A stretch of 64,000 bases of DNA from JBPOFY01 sp051252415 (lineage in GTDB: Bacteria; Verrucomicrobiota; Verrucomicrobiia; Opitutales; Coraliomargaritaceae): positions 124,001-188,000 of the forward strand of contig JBPOGA010000002.1 of NCBI GenBank assembly GCA_051252415.1, written 5' to 3'. Shown piece after piece: positions 52,432 through 62,202 of the stretch. Below the pieces are notes generated by a model. It ran no database searches. It was not told the origin of the DNA and worked only from the letters and a program-made list of their open reading frames with translations. A program made the translations under genes and the position numbers. The first letter of the stretch is position 1. The number at the start of each line of letters is the position of its first letter.

Positions 52432-53439
52432 ATGCTTTCACGCGTTGCCAACAGTCTCTACTGGCTCAGCCGTTATCTCGAACGGGCCGAAAATCTAACA
52501 CGTCTTGTCGCCGTCAATCGTTACGACGAGCTCGACAACATCGAGAGTCCCAGCAGCAGCAGAGATAATACGCTCTGGCACCCACTGCTTTACGCGACCG
52601 CCGCGCAAGAGAACTACAACAAGGCCAAAGAAGCCGCCAGCGAAGACATCGATGTAAATCGGTTTATCACCTTTTCGATATCCGACGGCGACTCGATCCG
52701 TTCCTGCATTGCACAAGCGCGCGAAAATGCACGTATGGTGCGTGACCAAATCTCGGAAGAAATTTGGCTAGAGCTCAACAGTTTCCACCTCTTCATACAG
52801 TCGAATGAAGCTGAAACACTCTGGGAAGAACGACCTGAGGATTTCTACCGCAGAACGATCAAAGCCTGCATGCTCTTTTCGGGCCTAATCAACGCTACAA
52901 TTTTGCACGACGAAGGTTGGCACTTCATCGAAGCTGGCCGCTACCTAGAACGAGCCGACAAGACCACTCGCGTGCTCGATATGCTCGCCTTCGAATCCGA
53001 CCCAGATCGCGGCAAGCTCGCGTCTGCACTTCGCTCATGCTCGGCCTTCTCTGCCTTCCGCGCTGAGAGCCGTGGTGAAGTCACACTGGAAAACGTCGTG
53101 GACTTCCTGCTTTTCTCTCCGTCATTCCCGCGCTCGGTTCGCTTCTGCTTACGTCAAATCGACAGTCAGCTGCACTCGATCTCTGGCACGTCCGACGGTA
53201 GCTTTTCCAACGAAGCAGAGCGCCTCGCGGGTAGCACGCTCGCACAGCTCAATTTCTCGAACATCCTAAGCGTTCAAAGTATTGGCTATCACGACTACTT
53301 CGATGAACTCCAACAGCAGTTCAATAAAATCGGGCGTCAGATTTTCGAGACTTACATTTTGCTACCACAAGAGATCAACAGCCTGCCTCAATACGACCGC
53401 ACACAGTGGCAATGGCAGCAGCAACAACAGCAACAGTAA
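52432..53439 (+). CDS. Stand-alone alpha-E domain protein
   Basis: 335 residues, all helical. Begins MLSRVANSLYWLSRYLERAEN, the hallmark of the alpha-E family, with further conserved parts SIRSCIAQARENARMVRDQI, EIWLELN, HDEGWHFIEAGRYLERADKT and PSFPRSVRFCL. The biochemical role is unknown; the family always accompanies permuted ATP-grasp and transglutaminase-like proteins and may be a helical accessory or a second bond-forming subunit. The C-terminus ends in a Gln-rich tail (WQWQ followed by seven Gln) encoded by CAG/CAA repeats, prone to length change. Confidence 0.88.
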   Translation: MLSRVANSLYWLSRYLERAENLTRLVAVNRYDELDNIESPSSSRDNTLWHPLLYATAAQENYNKAKEAASEDIDVNRFITFSISDGDSIRSCIAQARENARMVRDQISEEIWLELNSFHLFIQSNEAETLWEERPEDFYRRTIKACMLFSGLINATILHDEGWHFIEAGRYLERADKTTRVLDMLAFESDPDRGKLASALRSCSAFSAFRAESRGEVTLENVVDFLLFSPSFPRSVRFCLRQIDSQLHSISGTSDGSFSNEAERLAGSTLAQLNFSNILSVQSIGYHDYFDELQQQFNKIGRQIFETYILLPQEINSLPQYDRTQWQWQQQQQQQ

Positions 53440-53593
53440 ACGACTTGAGTAATTGGCGACGATAGAGGTGCACACAGCTCAGTCTCCGTAAAATTCACGC
53501 CCAGAAACTCAGTTTCTAAAAACTGACCTCTCGGATTAGTTGACTAGCGTGGATCTGTTGATGTGTTAGGTGCACACATAGACACCTCGTATC

Positions 53594-54646
<1,053 letters not shown>

Positions 54647-54648
54647 TA

Positions 54649-54704
54649 GAAGCGACACTCTTGTCGCTTTACCCAGACATCCAAAGCGACAAGAGTGTCG
54701 CTTC
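54649..54704. repeat. Twin-hairpin intergenic repeat (REP-like), copy 2
   Basis: The 22-base unit at 54649-54670 (core AGCGACA-CTCT-TGTCGCT) is the exact reverse complement of the unit at 54683-54704 (AGCGACA-AGAG-TGTCGCT), with 12 bases between. Each unit is itself a hairpin with 7-bp or longer stem and 4-base loop. The same design occurs at 40293-40342 with different stem sequence. Position right after ruvB suggests it also shapes the mRNA 3' end. Confidence 0.8.
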
Positions 54705-54724
54705 CACTTTAGCTAACTTCATAG

Positions 54725-54757
54725 TTCCTAATTTTTAATTCCTAATTCTTAATTCTC
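54725..54757. repeat. Short A+T-rich imperfect tandem repeat before the rRNA methyltransferase gene
   Basis: Repeated TCCTAATT / TTTAATT / TTCTTAATTC words run up to about seven bases before the ATG of the next gene. No ribosome binding site is visible in it. Probably a small repeat array of unknown role. Confidence 0.5.
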
Positions 54758-54763
54758 CAATCC

Positions 54764-55336
54764 ATGGGAAGAAATTCTATTCATAAAATCAAAAAGCCAC
54801 CTCGCTACTCGAGTGGGCCTACTGCCATCACGCTTGAAAACGAGGATGACCTCTTCGACCTCATTGAGCGTACTGAAAACCCGCTGCTCTTGATCCTCGA
54901 AGGCGTGCAAGACCCGCACAACTTGGGTGCTTGCCTACGCTCTGCATCCGGCGCGGGTGTCACAGCAGTGTTGGCTCCAATCAAAGGTGCTGTCGGCATC
55001 ACACCCACTGTGCGCGACATTTCCTGCGGCGGCGCAGATGACGTGCCCTTCCTCAAGATCAAGAATTTCAGCCAGCTAATCGCGAAACTTAAAAAAGCGG
55101 AAATCCAAATCGTCGGCACTTCCGATCGTGGTCAAGATTCCCTCTACGATGTTGATTTATCCGGACCAACCGCATTAATTCTAGGTAGCGAAGGCTGGGG
55201 TCTCCGAAAGGTGACTGGAGATCACTGCGATCATCTCGTCAGCCTACCAATGGCCGGCACAGTCGACTGCCTAAATGTATCCGTTTCCGCAGGCGTCTGC
55301 CTTTACGAGACAGTGCGACAGCGCTTGAAAAAATAG
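54764..55336 (+). CDS. TrmH/SpoU family rRNA 2'-O-methyltransferase, short form
   Basis: 190 residues. SPOUT fold with the three knot motifs: ILEGVQDPHNLGACLRSA (catalytic Arg), ALILGSEGWGLRK and SLPMAGTVDCLNVSVSAG. Closest to RlmB (23S rRNA G2251) by motif, but the roughly 70-residue N-terminal substrate-binding domain of RlmB is missing; only about 45 residues precede motif 1. The target nucleotide is therefore uncertain. Methyl transfer uses SAM bound in the C-terminal knot. A repeat-rich gap separates it from ruvB. Confidence 0.85.
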   Translation: MGRNSIHKIKKPPRYSSGPTAITLENEDDLFDLIERTENPLLLILEGVQDPHNLGACLRSASGAGVTAVLAPIKGAVGITPTVRDISCGGADDVPFLKIKNFSQLIAKLKKAEIQIVGTSDRGQDSLYDVDLSGPTALILGSEGWGLRKVTGDHCDHLVSLPMAGTVDCLNVSVSAGVCLYETVRQRLKK

Positions 55337-55374
55337 CTCAATTAGCACCCACAATTCACACAATACCCTATCAC

Positions 55375-56460
55375 ATGAAAAAAATCTTTATTTCAGGTTG
55401 CTACGACATCTTACACGCAGGCCATATTCAATTTTTCAAAGAAGCCAAAGCCCTTGGTAATCATCTAACCGTATGCTTTGCTTCAGATGCAGTGCTCTGG
55501 GAGCATAAGAAACGTCGGACTTCGATCCCCCAAGACCACAAGCTGGCATTAATGACAGCACTTGATATCGTCGACCAAGTTGTCATCGGCGACTGCGAAG
55601 AACTCGGATTAGATTTTAAGGAGCACTTCCTAAAAATCCGCCCAGACGTGCTCGCGGTGACCGAAGATGATCAATACGAGGACATCAAACGAGCACTTTG
55701 CGCTGAAATCGGCGCGGAGTATGTGGCACTCCCCAAAACACCACCACAATTCACTCCAGTATCCTCCAGCTCAATCGTGCGCAATATCCGCACGCCCGCT
55801 GAAGCACCACTTCGAGTCGATTTCGGCGGCGGTTGGCTCGACGTGCCCCGCCATGCTCGTAAAGGAGCGTATATCGTAAACTGCGCGATCTCACCTTTGG
55901 TTTCGCTCAATGAATGGAGCTACGAACTGAAATCTGGCCTAGGCGGTAGCGGCGCCTGGGCACTGCTGAATGGCAACGATGGTGTGGAAAGTGAACTCAA
56001 CATGGGCGTTGGCTGGCAAGACCCCGCAGTCATCCGAGAGACTGGCCTCTGCGTCTGGCGTAGCGGTGCGCTTCCAGAACTCGATTTTAAGCATAATGGC
56101 GAATTTCTAAACGGCTGCATGGCCCTGCACTACACAGACATCCCTCACAACACTCCTGGTAATGCCGACAACACACGCGATTACGATCTGATCGAACAAG
56201 CCGCGGCGAAAGCTAGAGAAGCAGTATTCGAAATGAATATTACTAAACTGGGCGAAGCCGTTAGCATCAGTTATGACGCCCAACTGCAAGAAGGCATGGT
56301 CGAACTGCCAGAAGCAGATGGCTGCATTGGCCGCAAATACTGTGGTGGCGGCTGGGGAGGCTATGCCCTATATCTCTTTGCCAACTCAGGCGACCGCGAC
56401 ACTTTCGTCGCATCAGCAAATTGTAATCGCCCGATTGAGCCCTATATCACGATCCGCTAA
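55375..56460 (+). CDS. Fusion of cytidylyl/nucleotidyltransferase-like domain and GHMP sugar kinase-like domain
   Basis: 361 residues. Residues 1-140 are a nucleotidyltransferase: FISGCYDILHAGHIQFF with HAGH at 14-17, DHKLALMTALDIVD, and SSSSIVRNI at 130-138 in place of the ISTTxI motif. Residues 142-361 resemble a shortened GHMP kinase: APLRVDFGGGWLDVP (147-158), GLGGSGAWAL (188-197), a WQDPAVI stretch as in heptose/fucose-type kinases, and KYCGGGWGGYALYLF (321-335). The known bifunctional HldE has a kinase first (PfkB fold) and the transferase last, so this order and kinase type differ. It may phosphorylate and activate a sugar or polyol for the glycan locus (inference). Substrate unknown. 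Confidence 0.78.
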   Translation: MKKIFISGCYDILHAGHIQFFKEAKALGNHLTVCFASDAVLWEHKKRRTSIPQDHKLALMTALDIVDQVVIGDCEELGLDFKEHFLKIRPDVLAVTEDDQYEDIKRALCAEIGAEYVALPKTPPQFTPVSSSSIVRNIRTPAEAPLRVDFGGGWLDVPRHARKGAYIVNCAISPLVSLNEWSYELKSGLGGSGAWALLNGNDGVESELNMGVGWQDPAVIRETGLCVWRSGALPELDFKHNGEFLNGCMALHYTDIPHNTPGNADNTRDYDLIEQAAAKAREAVFEMNITKLGEAVSISYDAQLQEGMVELPEADGCIGRKYCGGGWGGYALYLFANSGDRDTFVASANCNRPIEPYITIR

Positions 56461-56553
56461 GCAGATTTCCCTTTACGACAGAGCCTATCGGCTCACTTTT
56501 ATCGCACACTAGCGTTCACTGTTAGGCACACTGACTTCTCACTTCTCATAAAA

Positions 56554-57735
56554 ATGAGCCTTATTGAAACCATCCGCACGAATACCGAAACTATAATCGG
56601 CGAAACTGAACTTGAAGATCGCATGCACGGGAATCGCCCCTTGCGCGTCAAACTCGGTGTCGATCCAACACGTCCCGACCTGACCTTTGGACACCTCGTG
56701 GTGTTCAACAAACTGCGTCAATTCCAGGATCTCGGACATGAAGCGGTTTTAATTATCGGCGACTTCACGACCCTCATCGGCGACCCATCCGGACGCTCCA
56801 ACACCCGCCCGGTGCTGACTAAAGATGAGATCATCGACAACGCGCAGACCTACCTAGAGCAAGCCTTCAAGATCCTAGATGAAGAAAAGACCACAGTTGT
56901 TTACAACAGCACATGGTTTGACGAGATGAGTTTTGAGGACTGTCTCAAGCTAGCTCGTAAGATGACAGTGGCTCGCATGCTCGAGCGCGACGATTTCTCC
57001 AAGCGCTACGCGAGCAACGCTCCGATCTCTATGATCGAGTTCATGTATCCACTAATCCAAGGCTACGACTCCCTGCACTTAAATGCTGACGTCGAAATCG
57101 GCGGCACAGACCAACTTTTCAACATGCTCGTCGGCCGCGCACTCCAGAAGGATGCAGGCAAGCAAGAACAAGCCGTGATCACGATGCCGCTCCTCATTGG
57201 CCTAGATGGCACAATGAAGATGTCAAAATCGGCGGACAACTACATCGCATTTACCGACAGTTCTAAAGACATGTTTGGCAAAATCATGTCGATCAGCGAC
57301 GACACGATGTGGGACTACTATCGCCTACTGCTCGAAGCCAGTGAGACAAAAATCGATAAACTTAAAACAGGACACCCGATGGATGCGAAGAAGCACTTAG
57401 CCTGCGCACTCGTTGGTCAATTCCACTCCATGCAGGCTGGAAAACATGAATTGGAGCAATTCGAGCAGGTATTTTCCAAGAACAAGCTGCCTGACGACAT
57501 GCCCACTTTCACATGGAGCGACCTACTTGGTGACGCAGAGAATGCGCCGCTTTTTGAAGTCATGGCCCAATCCGATCTTTTTGAAAGTAAAGGCGCGATT
57601 CGACGCCTCGTGCAGCAAGGTGGCGTCAAAATCGACGGCGAAAAACAAAACGATCCAAACAAGGAAATCACACCTCCAACTGGTGAATCTATTTTTCAAG
57701 CAGGCAAGCGCATCTTCTTTAAAGTTGTTGGCTAA
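56554..57735 (+). CDS. tyrS: Tyrosyl-tRNA synthetase
   Basis: Charges tRNA-Tyr with tyrosine. 393 residues. The class I HIGH-like motif is DLTFGHLVVFNKL, the tyrosine/ATP pocket includes GDFTTLIGDPSGR and LIQGYDSLHLNADVEIGGTDQLFN, the signature loop is KMSKS, and the C-terminal S4-like RNA-binding domain contains AIRRLVQQGGVKIDG. The type resembles the second bacterial TyrRS subgroup (GVDPTRPDLTFGH). A hairpin follows the stop. Confidence 0.94.
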   Translation: MSLIETIRTNTETIIGETELEDRMHGNRPLRVKLGVDPTRPDLTFGHLVVFNKLRQFQDLGHEAVLIIGDFTTLIGDPSGRSNTRPVLTKDEIIDNAQTYLEQAFKILDEEKTTVVYNSTWFDEMSFEDCLKLARKMTVARMLERDDFSKRYASNAPISMIEFMYPLIQGYDSLHLNADVEIGGTDQLFNMLVGRALQKDAGKQEQAVITMPLLIGLDGTMKMSKSADNYIAFTDSSKDMFGKIMSISDDTMWDYYRLLLEASETKIDKLKTGHPMDAKKHLACALVGQFHSMQAGKHELEQFEQVFSKNKLPDDMPTFTWSDLLGDAENAPLFEVMAQSDLFESKGAIRRLVQQGGVKIDGEKQNDPNKEITPPTGESIFQAGKRIFFKVVG

Positions 57736-57737
57736 GG

Positions 57738-57765
57738 AATGATTACCCGTTTTATGGTAATCATT
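57738..57765 (+). terminator. Hairpin after tyrS, possible terminator
   Basis: AATGATTACC and GGTAATCATT form a 10-bp stem with an 8-base loop, starting three bases after the tyrS stop. The following U-run is weak (only TT then GACA), so it is a candidate terminator or mRNA-stabilising hairpin before the mreB operon. Confidence 0.45.
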
Positions 57766-57844
57766 TGACATTCAAACACATTCATAGAAGAACTCAGCAC
57801 TTTAAAACACTGCTAAAACCTCGCATTAATACACTTACCAAAAC

Positions 57845-58867
57845 GTGATCGGATTTCTCTCCAACGACATCGGCATCGACCTCGGCACAGCGAACACTCT
57901 CGTGTTCGCCAAAGAAAAGGGCATCGTCCTGCGCGAGCCCAGTGTGGTAGCCATCTATACGTCGACGAAGAAGGTCTGCGCAGTGGGCTCTGAAGCGAAA
58001 AAAATGCTCGGACGCACTCCAGGTAATATCACCGCCATTCGCCCAATGAAGGACGGGGTGATCGCCGATTTCGAAATTACAGAGGCGATGCTCCGGTATT
58101 TCATCAATAAGGTGAACCGTAAGAAGACTTTTATCGCGCCACGTATCGTGGTAGCGGTGCCATCTGGCATCACCGAAGTCGAACGCCGTGCGGTGAAAGA
58201 CTCTGCAATTCGTGCAGGTGCTCGCGATGTGGTGCTACTTGAAGAGCCGATGGCTGCTGCGATTGGCGTCGGTTTACCGATTGATGAACCAGCTGCCAAC
58301 ATGATCGTCGATATCGGCGGCGGCACGACTGAAGTCGCCATCATTTCTCTAGCAGGTGTAGTTTATACCAAAAGTATCCGTGTCGGTGGCGACGAAATCG
58401 ACAACGCCATCGTCAACTACATGAAGCGCGCTTACAATCTGATGATCGGTGAGCGCACTGCAGAAGAAATTAAAATTCGTGTCGGTTCCGCGTTCCCTCT
58501 TGAAGAAGAAGTTTCCATGGAGGTGCGTGGTCGCGACTCAGTCGCAGGCTTGCCAAAAACCATCACCATTACTTCGCAAGAAGTTCGCGAAGCCCTTGCC
58601 GACACAATCGCCTCGATCGTAGAACTCGTTCGCAATGCTTTAGAACGCTGCCCTCCAGAACTTTCAGCCGACCTCGTTGATCGCGGCTTCTTCCTTGCTG
58701 GAGGCGGCGCAATGATTCGTGGGCTAGATCAACAACTCAGCGATGCAACTGGCCTACCAGTTATTATCGCCGATGACCCACTTAGTGCGGTTGCCAATGG
58801 CACTGGTATGGTGCTAGACGAACTGGCCTTTCTTTTGAAAGACCTCACTGGTAACCCCAAAAGCTAA
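57845..58867 (+). CDS. mreB: Rod shape-determining protein MreB
   Basis: Bacterial actin that organises elongation-phase wall synthesis. 340 residues from a GTG start (MIGFLSNDIGIDLGTANTLV). Phosphate 1 motif is DIGIDLGTANTLVF, connect 1 around VAVPSGITEVERRAVKDSA, phosphate 2 VDIGGGTTEVAIISLAG, and the adenosine motif FLAGGGAMIRGLDQQL. The amphipathic N-terminus (MIGFLSN) is a plausible membrane anchor. Heads the mreB-mreC-mreD-mrdA operon. The 109-base gap before it holds its promoter; no clear -10/-35 found. Confidence 0.96.
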   Translation: MIGFLSNDIGIDLGTANTLVFAKEKGIVLREPSVVAIYTSTKKVCAVGSEAKKMLGRTPGNITAIRPMKDGVIADFEITEAMLRYFINKVNRKKTFIAPRIVVAVPSGITEVERRAVKDSAIRAGARDVVLLEEPMAAAIGVGLPIDEPAANMIVDIGGGTTEVAIISLAGVVYTKSIRVGGDEIDNAIVNYMKRAYNLMIGERTAEEIKIRVGSAFPLEEEVSMEVRGRDSVAGLPKTITITSQEVREALADTIASIVELVRNALERCPPELSADLVDRGFFLAGGGAMIRGLDQQLSDATGLPVIIADDPLSAVANGTGMVLDELAFLLKDLTGNPKS

Positions 58868-58876
58868 TATATCGAC

Positions 58877-59728
58877 GTGGCGAAACAACGCCTCGATAAG
58901 CTGAAACCGCTGGTCGCCTTAGGCGTCTTTCTAATTGCTTGGTGGGTGGCACCGACGTTCTTCAAGTCCTTTCTTAAAGTCAGCTTTACGGAATTCCAAG
59001 CTCCTGCTTGGGTGGTCAGTTCCTACTTGGACGACCTTGAAGGTTTTTGGACTCGTCGTAGTCATTCCAAGATCGAACTTATTGAAGCTGGTCGTGAACT
59101 CGCACGAGAGAAGGCATACTATCAGTATGTCGCCCAGCGAAATGAGTCGCTCCAAGCTGAAGTCGACCGCTTTGAGAATATCCTAAAATTACCAAGCCGC
59201 CGCGAGTATCGCTACGAAGTTGCCCGCGTGATACGCCGTGACCTCAGCGCATGGTGGCAGCAAGTCGTGATTCGTAAAGGCAACGACTATAACATTCCCG
59301 AAGGTGCCGCAGTCATCTTCTCCGGTGGTATTGTTGGTCGTGTTATCGAGGTAAACGCATTCACCAGCCGCGTAGAGCTGATTACGAGCCCGAACTTTCG
59401 AATGGCTGCCACGTTCGATAGCGACGAGCGTCCAGTCGTCTACCGAGGCGTCGTGCAAAGCGGATTTGGGAACCCGACAGGCACGATCAATGACGCTCCT
59501 CAAGACATCATCGCCAACTCTCAAGCACCGCTCAAACTTGTTTCCACAGGCCTCGGTGGAACGTTCCCCCCGGGCCTAATGATCGGCACAATCAGTTGGC
59601 TGGAACCCGACAGCTCAGGCATTTTCCAAGAAGGTAAAGTCTCTCTCGACGAACGGCTACTCAGCCTGCACGAAGTCTCCGTCCTCATTCCACTCAACCC
59701 GCTCGAGTTCGAAACGGATGCTCCTTGA
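58877..59728 (+). CDS. mreC: Rod shape-determining protein MreC
   Basis: 283 residues from a GTG start. One N-terminal membrane helix (about residues 10-35) is followed by a coiled coil (AGRELAREKAYYQYVAQRNE) and a double beta-barrel periplasmic domain with VIRKGNDYNIPEGAAVIFSG and GGIVGRVIEVNAFTSRVELI, the family core. It links MreB, MreD and the PBP2/RodA synthase. The C-terminus overlaps the start of mreD by 11 bases, indicating translational coupling. Confidence 0.92.
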   Translation: MAKQRLDKLKPLVALGVFLIAWWVAPTFFKSFLKVSFTEFQAPAWVVSSYLDDLEGFWTRRSHSKIELIEAGRELAREKAYYQYVAQRNESLQAEVDRFENILKLPSRREYRYEVARVIRRDLSAWWQQVVIRKGNDYNIPEGAAVIFSGGIVGRVIEVNAFTSRVELITSPNFRMAATFDSDERPVVYRGVVQSGFGNPTGTINDAPQDIIANSQAPLKLVSTGLGGTFPPGLMIGTISWLEPDSSGIFQEGKVSLDERLLSLHEVSVLIPLNPLEFETDAP

Positions 59729-60245
59729 TCCACGCATAATCATTATGTTCGGCGCCAACGTGTTGCTGCTCTACCTGAATATGTTGATCAACTCCGCCCT
59801 GAGTGATTGGTCACTATATCTGCTCTTGATCGGCCCGATGCTAGTGATCCCAGCGATCTTCTTGAGGCACCGCTCCTACTTCACTTGCACTTTAGTTACT
59901 GGACTCTGGATTGACGCCACACTGCCCACTCCGTTCGGATTGATCACCATTGCCCTGCTCACAATAGGTGCCTTCGTCTTCCTATTACGTCATCGTTTTC
60001 GAGCAGAACACAACTACCACCCCATACTGATTGCGCACACGGCTAATTTCTTCTGCATCGCAGTCATTACACTGGCGAGCTATGAGCATTTTGGCGTATC
60101 TGCATTTTGGATACACACCATCCTTACCTCGCTATTATCACACCTAGCACTCCTCGCGATAGCCCCTTGGTTTTTTAATTTGCAACGAGTCCTATTTGAA
60201 CTCTGCCACCTAGAAACCGAGCCAGAGGACTTCCCGATCTCATGA
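59718..60245 (+). CDS. mreD: Rod shape-determining protein MreD
   Basis: 175 residues with five or six hydrophobic segments and a short charged C-terminus, the usual MreD layout. Sequence conservation in this family is low; identity rests on position between mreC and mrdA, the length and the topology. The ATG lies inside mreC (11-base overlap), and the TGA overlaps the mrdA ATG (ATGA). Integral inner-membrane component of the elongation complex. Confidence 0.85.
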   Translation: MLLDPRIIIMFGANVLLLYLNMLINSALSDWSLYLLLIGPMLVIPAIFLRHRSYFTCTLVTGLWIDATLPTPFGLITIALLTIGAFVFLLRHRFRAEHNYHPILIAHTANFFCIAVITLASYEHFGVSAFWIHTILTSLLSHLALLAIAPWFFNLQRVLFELCHLETEPEDFPIS

Positions 60246-62197
60246 GCCAATATGATGTGCATAAGGGCGAGAACCCACGCATCCTATTATTTCTTTGGGT
60301 TGTGCTGATCTCTGGAGCTGTGCTCATCGTGGGTCTCGCGTGGACGCAGTTAATTGCTCCGAATGAATTTCGAGAGATGGAGAAGCGGCAAACTGAAAGG
60401 CGCATCCTGAAGCCTGGGCCGCGTGGCGATATATACGACCGCAACGGCAACCTGCTCGTCGGTAATCGACCGCACTACTCAGCAGCCGTTTACCTCGACG
60501 ACCTCCGTAAAGAGTTTCGCAAAGAATTTGTTCTAGTTCGTAATACTGCCGACGCTGAACTTCTGGAAGGCTACCAAAATACACCTATCGAAGAGCGCCC
60601 AGACAATGTCCCTATCGCCAACCGTAACGAGTGCGCATGGACGGCACGTATGAACGTCATCAATCGCTACGTCGAGCAGATCAACCAAATCACAGGGCGC
60701 AACGATACGCTCTCTCAAAGTAAAGTCATTCGTCACTTTAACGAGCAACTCCTCTTACCACTTCCACTCGTCGAGGATCTCAGCCCCGAAGATTATGCGC
60801 GTTTAATCGAGCAACTACATCCGAAGACATCGCCGATACAAATCCATACAGGTACCGCTCGCTATTACCCCTACGGTGTCGCGGCCGCACATACAATCGG
60901 CTATGTGCAAAACGTTAATCCAGACCCCGAGGACATCCCGAGTGACGGCATCAAGACTTATACCTTCAAAACTAAACGCGGTAAAACTGGACTAGAACGC
61001 TACTTCGACGAGCTCCTCTCTGGCACAATAGGCATGGAAATGTGGCGTGTCGACCCGCTCGGCTTCCAAGACTCACGCCTTGAAATGATTCCGCCCAAAC
61101 AAGGCGATAATCTCATAACCAGCATAGATATTGATCTGCAACTCGCGGCGGAAACTGCTCTCGGTGATCGCACAGGAGCCGCCATCGCACTTGATGTGCA
61201 TACTGGCGAAGTCCTCACAATTGTCAGCCACCCCAGCTACGATCTAAACGACCTGAGTCCATTCATACCACAAACCACATTTGATGAAATCAACGAACGA
61301 GGTGCTTGGCTCAACCGCACACTTCAGCTATCTTACCCTCCTGGCTCCACCTTCAAGCTCATTACATCTATTGCTGGCTTACGCGCAGGCACTTTTAACA
61401 CTGAAACCGAACACGATTGCCAAGGCGTATTCCCCGTAGGCAATCGAATCTTCCGCTGCCATGCCCGCTATGGACATGGTATTACTGATCTAGCAGGGGC
61501 CATTGAGGGCAGTTGCAACGTGTTCTACTACAGCGAAGGCCTACGCATGGGCATTGATGTCCTTAGCGCCGAAGCAAAGCGTTTCGGGCTCGATCAAAAA
61601 ACCGGCATCGAAGTGCCTTACGAAACCAGTCGTTTAGTCGTTCCGACGAAGGATTGGAAGCGAGAACATATCCGCGCCGGTTGGGTGCCTGGGGACACGG
61701 CCAACACTGCAATCGGGCAAGGCTTCCTGCTCGTCACTCCGCTGCAAATGGCAACGGCCATCGCCTCCGTTGCACGTGGTGAAACACGCACGATCCCAAC
61801 ACTCAAAGCCCTTAGCCGCGAAGAAGGCATGCAAGTCAATCACGGTGGCGAACCGATTGGACTCACAGAGCGAGAATATCAAGCACTATGGGAAGGCATG
61901 CAGCGTGTCATTGGCCCCGATGGCACAGGACGCCTCGTGCAAATCGATGGATTACCAATAGCTGGAAAAACAGGAACCGCGGATTTCCGCGCACACGGTA
62001 AAGATGTGAACCTCGCGTGGTTTGTTGGATTTGCCCCAGCCGATAACCCTCAGATCGCGGTAGCAATCATGGTTGAAGGCACCAAGGCAAGTGATGCTTA
62101 CCACGGCGGCTCGACTGCAGGGCCTGTGGCCAAAGATATCTTCCTCAAATTCATTGAGAAATATCCCGAGCGTGCAGGATTCCCAATAGCCAAATGA
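60242..62197 (+). CDS. mrdA: Penicillin-binding protein 2 (peptidoglycan DD-transpeptidase)
   Basis: 651 residues; class B PBP of the elongation complex. One N-terminal membrane helix (about residues 18-38) precedes a pedestal domain with GPRGDIYDRNGNLLVGN. Transpeptidase motifs: SYPPGSTFKLITSIAG (active-site Ser with Lys three residues on), EGSCNVFYYSEG (SxN) and AGKTGTADF (KTG). All are in order. The partner rodA is not next to it, although it is in many other bacteria. Last gene of the mre operon; a convergent gene starts six bases after its stop. Confidence 0.93.
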   Translation: MSQYDVHKGENPRILLFLWVVLISGAVLIVGLAWTQLIAPNEFREMEKRQTERRILKPGPRGDIYDRNGNLLVGNRPHYSAAVYLDDLRKEFRKEFVLVRNTADAELLEGYQNTPIEERPDNVPIANRNECAWTARMNVINRYVEQINQITGRNDTLSQSKVIRHFNEQLLLPLPLVEDLSPEDYARLIEQLHPKTSPIQIHTGTARYYPYGVAAAHTIGYVQNVNPDPEDIPSDGIKTYTFKTKRGKTGLERYFDELLSGTIGMEMWRVDPLGFQDSRLEMIPPKQGDNLITSIDIDLQLAAETALGDRTGAAIALDVHTGEVLTIVSHPSYDLNDLSPFIPQTTFDEINERGAWLNRTLQLSYPPGSTFKLITSIAGLRAGTFNTETEHDCQGVFPVGNRIFRCHARYGHGITDLAGAIEGSCNVFYYSEGLRMGIDVLSAEAKRFGLDQKTGIEVPYETSRLVVPTKDWKREHIRAGWVPGDTANTAIGQGFLLVTPLQMATAIASVARGETRTIPTLKALSREEGMQVNHGGEPIGLTEREYQALWEGMQRVIGPDGTGRLVQIDGLPIAGKTGTADFRAHGKDVNLAWFVGFAPADNPQIAVAIMVEGTKASDAYHGGSTAGPVAKDIFLKFIEKYPERAGFPIAK

Positions 62198-62202
62198 CTA
62201 CT

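Noticed and set aside
52432..53439. Poly-Gln tail as evidence of a frameshift at the end of the alpha-E gene
   Set aside because: The tail follows a complete alpha-E domain and ends in a proper stop; no continuation of the family is visible in another frame.
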